A stretch of 64,000 nucleotides of DNA, taken from positions 496,001-560,000 of the forward strand of contig OZ025820.1 of assembly GCA_964019425.1 (NCBI GenBank), written 5' to 3'. Both the position numbers and the translations under genes were made by a program. Shown here piece by piece: positions 11,231-21,052 of the stretch. Under the pieces are notes generated by a model. The model made no database searches, was not told where the DNA came from, and was given only the letters and a program-made list of their open reading frames with translations. The first letter of the stretch is position 1. Each line of letters opens with the position of its first letter. Source of the DNA: Flectonema sp. DT1601. Taxonomy: Eukaryota; Euglenozoa; Diplonemea; Diplonemida; Diplonemidae.

Positions 11231-11875
11231 ATATCTTTTCTTTTTATTCCCTATCTGTTCTGATCTGTTACTTCATTTGTCTTGTTTAACTTCAGTTATA
11301 TGCATTTTACTTTTTATTGTTTCCCATCTACTTTTTATTTTCTATTAGTTCTGGTCAGAAACTCCTGGGCAGCAAGAAGGAAAGTAGTTAAGTACTTCTG
11401 GGTGTTTGGCATCACCCCCCATAGTGAGCAAGTACAACAGGTAGCATTGGTAGTCTGTTGATCCAAGCACTGCTGGATAGTTGCTGAACTTGGACATCCA
11501 AGCACTGCTGGATAGTTGCTGAATGCAGGGCCTGCCTGTGGCATTATAATAACAGGCTAAGTCATTTGTAGTTCATAGTTTACCTTTGATTTTATAACTT
11601 CACACAGGGTACTATGAACGATGAGAGATCCAGTGGGATCACTCAGGGTCTGGTAGAGACCACCAATGTTGTGCGTTGATAGGCAAGGTGACCAACCTTG
11701 ACATTCTTTCTTTTCTCTCCTGTTGTGACAAACACAAAATACACACACAGCTTACAGTGTGTTCTTTGTGTATGTTTTCTTCAGGTGTGAGTAGTTTTTT
11801 TGTTCTTGCTCTTCAGGGAGGGCCTTAGCCAAAAGCTAACAGTCCAAATCTCACCTGGAAATTCAACTCAGAGAA
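11231..11875 (-). repeat. Family R copy 1 (partial)
   Basis: Near-identical to the reverse-oriented R copy at 26.6-27.9 kb, but it begins inside the element directly against the TIR end at 11230. It ends at the common R terminus (caaatctcacctgg then aattcaactc). R carries several short frames on its forward strand, with no recognisable protein. Confidence 0.75.
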
Positions 11876-12005
11876 AAAAAAAAAAAAACCATTGCTGGCC
11901 CCCTCACCACTCATAGAGGATGAGGAGGCCAGTAAGGCGTCACTCAAATCTATGCCAAGCCTTGGGAACTTGGATTGGGGTTTAGACCATTTACAATTAA
12001 CAGTT

Positions 12006-12083
12006 TCGGAGCTCCGGTGGTTTATTGGTTATGACCGCCGAATCATGACCCGGAGGTCTCGGGTTCGAACCCCGTGACATCCT
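12006..12083 (+). tRNA. tRNA-like sequence (SINE head or tRNA pseudogene)
   Basis: The block has an A-box-like region (ggtggtttattggttatgac), a strong B box (ggttcgaacc) with a matching T stem, and a T run after the 3' end. A D stem (GTGG/CCGC) and 5 of 7 acceptor pairs (ggagctc with gacatcc) can be drawn. The anticodon stem does not pair well, so a functional tRNA is doubtful. A Pol III-type SINE head or decayed tRNA is more likely. Confidence 0.4.
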
Positions 12084-12330
12084 TTTTTCTCTTTTTCGTA
12101 ATGACGGAAAATGTGACCAAAACATAGTCAAAGGGCGGATTGATCACCCACTGGTCGAGTTGAGACATATTCCCGTTGCAATAAATCACCAAGACCCCTC
12201 CCGTGTGATCGATCACTTTAAAATGTTACTGTGCAGTTCACCAGTGAGATTAAGACCTCCAACCAAAATTCACCAGACTTCAAGCAGCATTCCAAATTAG
12301 GTAATTTTTGTCAGACACATTCTGACCATC

Positions 12331-12400
12331 GAGAACAGAAATTCTCACGTTAGTAAAAGCTTGACCTTAGAAATGTGGCTTAACGATCCTCATCATCGAT
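12331..12400 (+). rRNA. LSU rRNA-like fragment, sense on plus
   Basis: It contains gagaacagaaattctc, then taaaagcttga, then tgtggcttaacgatcct. These blocks appear in the same order and orientation in the 3' domain of eukaryotic large-subunit rRNA (gagaacagaaatctcc...taaaagctcgcttga...tgtggcctatcgatcc). It is short and diverged. Next to it lies the neighbouring LSU region in the opposite orientation, so this is a rearranged copy. Confidence 0.6.
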
Positions 12401-12429
12401 TTAGGTTCGTGACTTAGAAGTCTTCGTCA

Positions 12430-12625
12430 ATGTGGCCCTCCTCCCAGCCAAACTCCCCACCTGACTGGTGTCTCCAAACGAGGGGTCGAGCCGAAGCCCG
12501 TTTGTCGCTGGAATCGGAAAAGCCACGAGTCCGAAAGGACCCTAACCTCCGAAGAGGCAGCTGCCGTTCCCCCATCATTGGATAAGTAAAGCGACGATAA
12601 GAGTTGGTAAACCTCCCATCCCAGA
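12430..12625 (-). rRNA. LSU rRNA-like fragment, sense on minus
   Basis: On the plus strand it reads cccagccaaactccccacct at about 12453, the complement of the near-invariant LSU segment aggtggggagtttggctggg. About 120 bp further on it has ggataagtaaagcgacgata, matching the complement of the conserved tttatcgtttctttacttatt region. Order and spacing fit the LSU 3' half. No flanking SSU, 5.8S or complete LSU is present, so this is an isolated fragment, not an rDNA unit. Confidence 0.75.
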
Positions 12626-12990
12626 TTACTTTCTATTTTCCGTCCTGGTCAAGATGCTAAACTGATTGTTTTTTTTTTGGAGAATTCTCCGTTGCCTACA
12701 TAAAAAAAAGTTTTTTCTCCGTTGCCTGTCACCTTAACTTTTTTTTCTCCGTTGCCTGCACCCAAAAAGTTTTTTCGCTGTTGTGAACAACTCTTTTTTT
12801 TTTTTCTCTGTTGGGTACCAGCACTTTTTTTTTTTCTCTAAAAAAAAATTTTTTTTTCTGGAAAAAAAAAAAAAAAAAAAAAAAAGAAAAAAGAAATAAG
12901 AAAAAAAATCAGAGGTAGAATCTTCACATCTTCTCACATTCTTGACAGTGTTTCCTTGTTAGACGAAAAGTTTTATAAAGCAAGAATAGA
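12626..12990. repeat. Satellite piece and A/T-tract repeats
   Basis: It starts with part of the satellite (tttctattttccgtcctggt...ctaaactgattg). This is followed by several copies of a ctccgttgcctgcaccc-type motif, alternating with T tracts and also seen near 7890 and, inverted, at 21.5-21.65 kb. Confidence 0.6.
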
Positions 12991-13034
12991 AAACACTATA
13001 AATGAATCAGATGATGACCTTGCATCGAAAAATA

Positions 13035-15161
13035 TTAAAGCTCATCAGATGATGAACTTGAATCACACTTCTTTCTCTTTCCGGATATCCGGTTTCTCCT
13101 AGTCGATGTATCGACAGTCTTCTTGGGGGCCGACTTCTTCGCTGATTTCTTCGGGGCTGACTTCTTGGGGGCCGATTTCTTCGGGGCCGACTTCTTGGGG
13201 GCCGATTTCTTAGGGGCTGACTTCTCGTGTAAGGGGTTTTTACACGTAGTCTTATTGTGGCCCACCTTACCACAACGACTACACAAGTTCTTTCCCTCCC
13301 CTTTGGAAGGAATCCTCTTCGTGGGGGCACCCTTCGGCTTCTTCGTTGTTGGCGGTAACAGTTCAGTCTTCGCCGACTGAAACTGATACAGCCCAACTGG
13401 CCGTACTGGGTCGTCATACGCCTTTCGTAAGGCTCCCAAACGAAAGCAGGTTGGAACGTACTGCATCTCGTTGAAACCAAGAAACCTGTTTATTTAGTCC
13501 AATTAATTCGCCACAAGTAGCGTTGACCACGACAACAAAAAGACAAAAAGAAGAAGTACCTGATAGCCGCACAGGTATGAACGCATGGCAAGGCAGTCTG
13601 CTCTGGGAGCAAACAGGTGCAAGCCATTTCTTTACCCACCAGCTTGACCAACTCCTGCCTCTGTCCATGTACAACGTTCGCTGTTTGTTGTTATTATCCC
13701 TGCAGATGATTCTACAAGCCCCGAGAAAGATACCATACCTTCAAACACTTCGCCTTCGTGCATCACTGGTTCAACAGTGAACACTGCTGCTTCAACGGCA
13801 GCCGTCTCCACGATCTCTCGCACCCACCCCAAAACCATCTCGTCATCACCCTCTGCATCGTGCGCACTACGCCGTCGCTCGTAGTGCCACTTCTGCACAA
13901 TGCTGACAATGCTGTTAAGCATCCCCAACACATTCTTGTCCCTGGCTGAAGAGATAACATTGTTAAACCCTTCAGCCAGGTTGTTCGTACTTTGATTGTA
14001 CGTCCTAGAGCGGATTGCACCGCGAGCCCAAGTCTCAGGCTCCTTTTCATCCAGGTATTCGTGGAGTACTTCAAGCTCGTTCTCCTCCGCAGACTCACCA
14101 AGAGCATCAAACATGGGTAGGAACCTGTATGAAGGTGCCGTACACAGATGTTTGAACCTACCAAACATCTCCTTGCTGAACTTGGCCTTGATGTTTCGAC
14201 CCATGTGTTGTGTGCATTTGAGGGCAATCACATCGTTGTAATCCCCACGAAGCACCGACAGTAGGCCCTTGTCCTGATCGGCCATAAGGCCAAACCCTTC
14301 GCCCAAAAACTCCGGAACCTTCACCGCCGACTCCAGCTTCCCAAGGAAGTACTTCCACCCTTCGGCGTCTTCATTGCCTATCAAGGCGAAACCCACAGGG
14401 AATTGACTTCCCAGCGGGTCCATTGCAACAAATGTAAGCAATGTCCCCAAGTAATGTGCTCGTAAGAAGCACCCATCAACAACCCCAAATCCCCCCGGAC
14501 ATGCACCTACACCCTCCAGCGATGCCCCCAAAGCAAGGAAAAAGGACTTAAACCTTCCACCCTCTTCTTTTATGTCCCACTGGGTACCGGGGTTTTGTTC
14601 CGCCAGTGAGGTGAACCAGGCCTGTAACCAGGCAAATCCCTCATGGGGGTCACCATTGATCTCTTTATCGGCCTCTCCGAGGGCCCGGTATACAGTATCC
14701 TTCCCTACTGTTATGCCGCAAGACTTTAAGTCTTGTACAAGGTGGGACTTTTTATATTTTGTACCCAACTCCTTGTATTTTGCCAGGGAAAGGTAGGCTA
14801 TTGTGGTCTTGAGCCCGTACACCCTCCCCTCCCCAGGGTTGCAAGCGTCCGTATGCCGCAGCTGTGACACCGTCACAGTTCTCTCTTCACAACTCCCTGT
14901 AGCGCACACCCTCCACTCACATGAGTCGGATGTGCAATGGAACGATATCCGGTTCTCACGCTTTTGTCTGCTAAACCTCCTTCCAGTGGAGCAGCAGGCG
15001 AGGGTGACGCTTGCCAGGAGTGCACTCTCGCTAGGGAAGACACGTCCCAGGGTTGGTGTCGGAACATTGAACACCGGCACGTTTATGGTCGGGACAGGTG
15101 TAACAGTATCCTCAGATGCGATCACAGGTGCAGTCTGCGGGGAGTCCATGTTTCCAGGCAT
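13035..15161 (-). mobile_element. MuDR/MULE-family DNA transposon transposase gene
   Basis: The main exon (ATG 15161, open to about 13632) encodes about 509 residues. It has an N-terminal FAR1/MuDR-type zinc-binding region (CTSDSCEWRVCATGSC) and a MULE DDE transposase core: VVDGCFLR for the first Asp, LMADQDKGLLSVL for the second, and STNNLAEGFN for the Glu. Downstream pieces continue the family plan: a SWIM-like SRLPCHAF near 13590, then a last exon ending at 13035 with LGALRKAYDDPVRPV and a zinc knuckle CSRCGKVGHNKTTC. Short introns are implied (GTAAAG...CCCAG, GTACTT...AACAG), but the exact junctions and phases do not resolve cleanly, so a frame defect is possible. The C-terminus has SAPKK units repeated about seven times and a serine run. 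Element ends were not found. Confidence 0.85.
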
Positions 15162-15243
15162 TTGGTAGTAGGTAGGTAGGTAGGTAGGTGTTGAGTAGTT
15201 ATTATCTGGAAACGTAGAGTAAAAAAACAAACAAACTATCAAG

Positions 15244-15913
15244 GGGACCTAGGTCCAGAACAGCAAGAAAAAAATGAGAATCCCTAAAACCACTACCAAA
15301 ATTTATTTTCAGCCACAAAGTTTCCATGAACACCCTCTCACCTTAAGCGCACACGGATGTTGAGATAACGTTTGTACGATGTTCATCTGGCTTGACGAGA
15401 TTAGCAAAGACAAGTACTCACGGAAAGGTTGGGTTGTTCGTCAGGTCTTGATAGTGTTCTCAGCCTCTGGGAGTTTTACTACAAGTGCATGCAAAGAACG
15501 GTATGTGTGCAGGGCTGGGTCACCTTACAGAGAACTGTTGTCCTCTTACACGTCATTCCAACCGAATTTCAAGGCCAAGACACCTGCGAGTTACAGACAG
15601 CCTGGTCGCAAGCGACACTCCTGTTTCTGACCGGGTTATCAGGGTATCTAACTCATGCAAGCATGAGAGCTTTTTTAAGGCTACCTTAAATTATCAAGAG
15701 CGCAGTACTGCCCGAAGGGTTCCCGCGTGTCAAGATGCATTTGCGTGTACTGAGCAGAAGTTCCAGAAGGAAGATTACTTTTATCATTTCCCAAGTCATC
15801 ACATCCTTAACCGTTTGTGTTATTAGCTTTCAATCAATCCATCAGATGAGTGTATGGTATCTAACTAACTAACCAGGTAGACAGGTGCACAAAAAAAAAA
15901 AAAAAAAAAAGGG

Positions 15914-15964
<51 letters not shown>

Positions 15965-16027
15965 AAAAGGGAAAAAAGGTCAAGTGACACACAACAGAGA
16001 AAAATAAATATAGGTGGCACACAACAG
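15244..16027. other. No gene seen; long A tract
   Basis: The stretch upstream of the MULE gene has several overlapping short frames with no recognisable protein. It includes an almost pure A run at about 15890-15965 and a short repeat (ggtggcacacaacag) that also lies on the right side of the retrotransposon. Confidence 0.5.
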
Positions 16028-16251
16028 GAATGACCATCATCGTCCATATTGTGTAATTAAGACTGAATAAATAAATGGATACTAAATTATAATTATAATG
16101 TTAAAGAGATTAAACACAAACAACTGACGTCGGGGTAATGTTGCATCTTCGAGAGGTCGGTTACCCAAGACTTTGAAAAACACCGAGGCAAGAGGTGCAA
16201 CAAGCCAGAAACAACAGGTACACCAATAGCGAACCTCAAGAAGAAACACCC
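16028..16251 (-). repeat. Split direct repeat B2 of the YR retrotransposon
   Basis: A 224-bp terminal repeat, the same as 16715-16938. It starts gaatgaccatcatcgtccat and ends gaagaaacaccc on the plus strand. It forms the outer 3' end of the element. Confidence 0.85.
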
Positions 16252-16269
16252 AGGGTGGGAGGGTGGGAA

Positions 16270-16712
16270 ATTCTTTTGTTTTAGAGAAATAACAAAAAGA
16301 GCAAAATTTGCTAAGGAAAGGAAGTAACATATTAGTTAAAAGTGTACCGATATAATATAACGTCTCAAACACAGCGCTAACCAGTGCAACGAGAGCTAAT
16401 AAGTTCGATAAGCCACTGCTGAACCAACATAATAGGTGCAGAGTGCATTTTAGATAAGGAAGGACATTTTTCATTTTTCCGTTCCGTTAGGACAGAAAAG
16501 TAATAAGTATGAAATAATTTTCGACGTACCAGAGCCTGCATAGCCGAGTTGTTATGGTCGTCGACCTTAAATCGCTTACGTAACCGTGGTCGGGGGTTCA
16601 ATTCCCGGTCACGGCACAATTTTTGGTATTTTTAACCAGAAAATTTTAAAGTAAAAAACAGTAAGAAAAAGGCACAAAAGTGGACTTGGTGATCATTCCC
16701 TGAGTAAACTAT
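16270..16712 (-). repeat. Split direct repeat A2 of the YR retrotransposon
   Basis: A 443-bp copy of the 5' terminal repeat at 21051-21493, apparently identical. It contains the tRNA-like block at about 16539-16617. Confidence 0.87.
16539..16617 (+). ncRNA. tRNA-like block inside repeat A2
   Basis: It has an A-box-like tagccgagttgttatgg and a B box ggttcaattcc with a T stem, and ends ggtcacggca. A few acceptor pairs form, but the anticodon arm is poor. The same block is present in repeat A1 (about 21319-21397). It lies antisense to the element's ORFs. It could be a Pol III promoter or a fused tRNA-derived SINE. Confidence 0.45.
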
Positions 16713-16714
16713 GA

Positions 16715-16938
16715 GAATGACCATCATCGTCCATATTGTGTAATTAAGACTGAATAAATAAATGGATACTAAATTATAATTATAATGTTAAAGAGATTAA
16801 ACACAAACAACTGACGTCGGGGTAATGTTGCATCTTCGAGAGGTCGGTTACCCAAGACTTTGAAAAACACCGAGGCAAGAGGTGCAACAAGCCAGAAACA
16901 ACAGGTACACCAATAGCGAACCTCAAGAAGAAACACCC
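16715..16938 (-). repeat. Split direct repeat B1 of the YR retrotransposon
   Basis: Inner copy of the 224-bp repeat B, placed directly after the RT/RNase H ORF and directly before A2, as expected for split direct repeats. Confidence 0.85.
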
Positions 16939-16985
16939 CAACGCCAGTAAAGAGAATGATATTGAAATATTAAGATTAAGTGTAA

Positions 16986-18560
16986 TTATGTGCGGAAGAA
17001 CAGCCCCACCGCTTGTATGACTTGAGATCGCAGTTTATCAGATGAAAGTAGGCCCATAGAAGTTCTGGAAGGACCGTCTGCAGGATTCAACGCAGACTTA
17101 ATATACTTGACACTGAAAACTACCTTTTTAAAAATTAGCCAATCAGAAACTGCCAAAACTACATCATTCAGGATTTTGTTCTTCTGGCATTGTCTTTTCC
17201 TAACTGCCCCCATAACAGAAGTATTGTCTACCCTGATATCAAGCCTAAATCCTTTTAGATCCCACAAGTCCAACGCTAACAAAGTATTAAGCAAAGCCTT
17301 TGCCTCGAGAATATTAATGTGAAGTCCTTTTTCTTGCCTCCAAATGTCGCCTACAACAGTAAGGGCACCTGACTGTTCTACTACAACACCTCCCCATCCC
17401 TCTAAGGAAGCGTCCACAAATACAGTCAACAGTTTCGAAGCATGGAGTATCTTTTTAATAGTTCGCAATTTAACAGCATCAACCATCCACCTAGACAATT
17501 CCAATCGTACCGAACGAGGGACATGCACCGCATCGTCAAGACCAAGAATACCTCGATTAATCTTATTAATAATCCGTCTAATAAACTTCAAGGCAAACCA
17601 GAATCTCCCAGGAGATACACCAGAAACAGCCGATGCATGCATCAATCTACCCATCAACGATTCCAAGCCAGAGGCTGACACCAAAAATAAATCCACAGAA
17701 GTAATCTTGCTCTGTAATCTCTTAGAAACAACAACAGTCTTACTTAGATGGCTAAACTGGACACCTAAAAATTCATACTCCACAGAGAGATCGAAAGAAT
17801 CAGCCTGCTTCCAAGTTGCAGAAGCCCTCATAGCTGTTCCATCAAGTTCAGTCGTCCTAGCTTTCACCTCCTTCGCTGGACCAGAATACCTAATGTTATC
17901 GATCCAAACATCTACTCTTACATCATGAATCGCGATGTCCGGCTTCACATAGTCAGGATGACCTGCGATGGTAGCAGCTAATGTGTGCATAATTTCTGGT
18001 GCACATGAATGACCCATAGGTAACCGAGTCAATTCAAAAAACTGGCCATCGTCTGATCTAAAACTAAAGAACTTGCGAGCATCATGAGGAATCTCGACCT
18101 GATAAAAACCAGTCCTGAAATCCCTTCCGCTTGCACAATCAAGAAGCACCGAGTCCAGATATTCCGAGATATGCCCCAAGGGCACATCAGCAACATAACC
18201 ATCATCAACCAAACGTTCATTTGACTCCTTCGTCCAAAGAATGAACCTCTGGCGCAGACCAGTTGCCTTCTGCTCAACCACAGTGAACGGAATGTTCTCA
18301 ACTTCACTCGGTTGTGATGTCTCCTGAGCGATCCCGTTCTCCACAAGTAAATCAGCATGCAGTCGAGAAAACGAACTCACCTTCTCCGAAAAATTCATCA
18401 CATGATCAAAATCAGAATGGAAGTCAAGGGTTGAAGCATGAGGATCAAGCGGACCTGTGGAACTGGTATTGTGGCATACTTTGTGTGGATAAAATGTTAA
18501 GTCCCATACAAAATTAAATCTTTTCAGCCGTTTTTGCGACATTCTTTCCTTTACAAATAA
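16986..18560 (-). CDS. Retrotransposon reverse transcriptase/RNase H region
   Basis: The third ORF of the element. Its recognisable part has RT features (GFYQVEIPHDARKFFSFRSD, LTRLPMGHSCAPEIM) followed by an RNase H domain (TVFVDASLEGWGGVVVE, LDIRVDNTSVMGAV) and ends near the B1 repeat. The open frame extends upstream and overlaps the recombinase ORF in another frame, as overlapping ORFs do in this group. It provides cDNA synthesis for the element. Confidence 0.85.
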   Translation of the reverse strand, partial: LFVKERMSQKRLKRFNFVWDLTFYPHKVCHNTSSTGPLDPHASTLDFHSDFDHVMNFSEKVSSFSRLHADLLVENGIAQETSQPSEVENIPFTVVEQKATGLRQRFILWTKESNERLVDDGYVADVPLGHISEYLDSVLLDCASGRDFRTGFYQVEIPHDARKFFSFRSDDGQFFELTRLPMGHSCAPEIMHTLAATIAGHPDYVKPDIAIHDVRVDVWIDNIRYSGPAKEVKARTTELDGTAMRASATWKQADSFDLSVEYEFLGVQFSHLSKTVVVSKRLQSKITSVDLFLVSASGLESLMGRLMHASAVSGVSPGRFWFALKFIRRIINKINRGILGLDDAVHVPRSVRLELSRWMVDAVKLRTIKKILHASKLLTVFVDASLEGWGGVVVEQSGALTVVGDIWRQEKGLHINILEAKALLNTLLALDLWDLKGFRLDIRVDNTSVMGAVRKRQCQKNKILNDVVLAVSDWLIFKKVVFSVKYIKSALNPADGPSRTSMGLLSSDKLRSQVIQAVGLFFRT

Positions 18561-18664
18561 AATGGACATGGGTTCAATTTTCGTTACATGCAGGGGGGAA
18601 TTCTTTTCTTCTAAAGATCTTGGTAATACCGATTGTTTCGGTCGTCTACAAATATTATGTCTTC

Positions 18665-19699
18665 TCACAACAACACCGTTATCTCTCCCGTTCTCAATGC
18701 TCGGGCCATGCTCACCGGGTCTCCTCCATACCGAATCGTTACCCCTGAAAAGGGATCGCTCTTCGAAGAATGCTTCAGCAGTCTTCCCATGACGACCTCG
18801 TCGATTTTGCTTCCAGTTGACATCAGACCCATAATATGAGAAATCGATCCCCTTTTTATTGAATGGGCTGAAAACTTCTTCATTAACAGGTCCTTTCTCC
18901 ACAAAGCATCCAGACTTCTTGTTGATACCCTTGTTAGAGCTATAAAGTTTCCCATCATTTGCAAGCCCTGTGCTATCTCCGATGTCAGGTATCCTCTTAT
19001 CACTACCCATCTGGACGGCCTGAAGGGATCTTCCCTTCGTCCCTTCGGAACATCCCACCAGTCCACAATGATCTCTTCCACAGAAACGAAAATGAAATTT
19101 CTCCTTCCCAACTTCCAAACTTCTCCCCATCTCGCTGCCGACTTCCAAGCGATCAACAAGCCCACTCTCAACTGGACATCTTGTCTCATCGCCCATGCGA
19201 TTAAAGTAAACCGATCTATTGGCTCCGCTTGATCTAATGGGACTGCAGCCCCGTCCGCTCTCAACGCCGCTGCCAACTGCTTCAACGTTTCGTTCTCCAA
19301 TCCCATCCTCTTCAGCATGCCTGAGAATGCCTTTGAATAAGCCAGCATTCCCTGCTTTGAAACTTTCGTTGCTGTCACAAACAGCGCCACTGTGTCCTGG
19401 TTTACCGGAACATCGTTCCGCTCCACCCAAATCAATAAACGATCCCACAAGCACTGGCGGTTTCGCATCGTACTTTGGGCCCACATCTTTCCTGCGATCT
19501 CTTCCATAACTAACAGCGACTCGTTCAGGTCCATTGAAAACTCTTTGTTCCGACCTCTTTGGACCCTCCTCACCTGATCCTCGATTCGGTTCTTCATAAG
19601 ACTGCCGATCAACGTCGACACCTCGGCCCCTTCTGATCGCAGAATCTTCTCCCTTATTTCCAAAATACGATCTGGAACTTGAGCTAACTCTTCTGACAC
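18665..19699 (-). CDS. Retrotransposon tyrosine recombinase
   Basis: A 344-residue ORF. The C-terminal half has the tyrosine-recombinase layout: an Arg in a helix-turn context (AWKSAARWGEVWKL), then HSIKRG as the H-x-x-R box, then a Tyr-containing segment near the end. The N-terminal half resembles a SAM-like DNA-binding domain, as in phage-type integrases. It would integrate the circular cDNA, and elements of this kind make no target duplication, which fits the flanks seen here. Confidence 0.75.
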   Translation of the reverse strand: MSEELAQVPDRILEIREKILRSEGAEVSTLIGSLMKNRIEDQVRRVQRGRNKEFSMDLNESLLVMEEIAGKMWAQSTMRNRQCLWDRLLIWVERNDVPVNQDTVALFVTATKVSKQGMLAYSKAFSGMLKRMGLENETLKQLAAALRADGAAVPLDQAEPIDRFTLIAWAMRQDVQLRVGLLIAWKSAARWGEVWKLGRRNFIFVSVEEIIVDWWDVPKGRREDPFRPSRWVVIRGYLTSEIAQGLQMMGNFIALTRVSTRSLDALWRKDLLMKKFSAHSIKRGSISHIMGLMSTGSKIDEVVMGRLLKHSSKSDPFSGVTIRYGGDPVSMARALRTGEITVLL

Positions 19700-19771
19700 T
19701 GACCTTCTTTGGCAAGTGCCTCCCTGATCGCGGCTTAAAAACCGCTTTACTAACTCGGGGCTGACCTCGGT

Positions 19772-21052
19772 TCATTTGTGACCTTTGCCAGCCCCCCCAA
19801 CGTTTCCCGAGAACCCTTTTCCCCTGTACTCGAAATTCCGTGGATTCCAACTCCCCTTATACCCTTTCCCGCTCATTTCTATCTTGTGCTTTTTCTCTGC
19901 ATCAACCTCTGCCATCCTCACTGCCTTCTCAAACAACATCCCTGATTTGACCCTTCGTTCAATATCGTCAGAGCTAATCCTTTTCGTCGTGTACTCCCAT
20001 TTCATAATCAACGACTCCAATGATTTATTCATACTCCGAACCAATGGTTTGGAAGTAATCCAGTCCGCTGATCTAGTACTTGCCACCCTCACATTATCTC
20101 TTACAATTTCAAAGGCTGCCTTCAACTCCCTTAACTCCCTCGTGGCCAATTTACCCCTGTGCACTGACCAGTATTTGTTTTCTAGTTTATCCAGCAACCT
20201 TTCTGATCCACCCTGCGCCAAAATATCGCGCCATTGTAACACGTTAGTCGCATCCGTCGCTAGATCAAAATCCAGACATTCGATGTTCTCTGCTGACAAT
20301 TGACACACATCTGCTGACTTCTTTTTTAATAATTCCGATGAATGCTGCAACTGCATCTGACATAATTGTTGATTTTGCGATAATAGTGCCATCATTTGTT
20401 GCATCATACCACTCTCTTGTTGAATTTGTGGCTGGGGTTGCGCACCATGCATCTGTGGCTGGGGTTGCGCACCATGCATCTGTGGCTGGGGTTGCACCCC
20501 ATGCATCTGTGGCTGGGGTTGCGCACCATGCATCTGTGGCGATAACAATGACGCCACCTGCGATTCCAAATTAGTTACCTTTTGGCACATGCCTAACATC
20601 TTTTGTTCATTTTCTAGAACTAACCTTTTGGACCACTCATCCCAATACACATCCTTGCTTATCACATGGGCATATTCAAAGCCCGCATGTGGAAAGTCGA
20701 ATGTTTCGTCCGGCCCCGTGTGTCGATACACACCCCTTAAAAGACTTGTCGAATTTGACAAGGTTACCCTCCCCATATTACCCACCATTGACAATAAGCC
20801 ACAATACCAATTCCAACTTGATTCCCCTTCCTTCCTCATACAATACACCGCTTCTCTTCCTATCAAGGCCAACGAATTGTTTTTCATCATCTCTTCGGAC
20901 ATTTTGGATTGGGGATCCCAAAACGTCCCTGCTTCCCCGATGGTGGCACGTGGTGATTGTGCTCTCACCGTCCTCAAATCCTCAAACAGAATTGAATCTA
21001 AATCCATCTCAGATTCTACATGCGGAATTTCCACAATTGGTGGTGTAGACAT
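19772..21052 (-). CDS. Retrotransposon Gag-like ORF
   Basis: First ORF of the element, 426 residues. It begins at the inner edge of repeat A1, so A1 is the 5' leader. The protein has a Met/His/Gln-rich run with an 8-residue unit (QMHGAQPQ) repeated four times near the middle, and a Gly/Lys-rich basic end (GYKGSWNPRNFEYRGKGF), typical of nucleic-acid-binding Gag proteins. No zinc knuckle is seen. Assignment as Gag rests on position and composition. Confidence 0.65.
   Translation of the reverse strand: MSTPPIVEIPHVESEMDLDSILFEDLRTVRAQSPRATIGEAGTFWDPQSKMSEEMMKNNSLALIGREAVYCMRKEGESSWNWYCGLLSMVGNMGRVTLSNSTSLLRGVYRHTGPDETFDFPHAGFEYAHVISKDVYWDEWSKRLVLENEQKMLGMCQKVTNLESQVASLLSPQMHGAQPQPQMHGVQPQPQMHGAQPQPQMHGAQPQPQIQQESGMMQQMMALLSQNQQLCQMQLQHSSELLKKKSADVCQLSAENIECLDFDLATDATNVLQWRDILAQGGSERLLDKLENKYWSVHRGKLATRELRELKAAFEIVRDNVRVASTRSADWITSKPLVRSMNKSLESLIMKWEYTTKRISSDDIERRVKSGMLFEKAVRMAEVDAEKKHKIEMSGKGYKGSWNPRNFEYRGKGFSGNVGGAGKGHK

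Noticed and set aside
12331-12625. A functional rDNA unit
   Set aside because: Only short LSU pieces are present, in opposite orientations, with no SSU, 5.8S or spacer.
15485-15826. A protein-coding gene upstream of the MULE
   Set aside because: Three frames are open over the same DNA, none with a recognisable domain or acceptor-like start.
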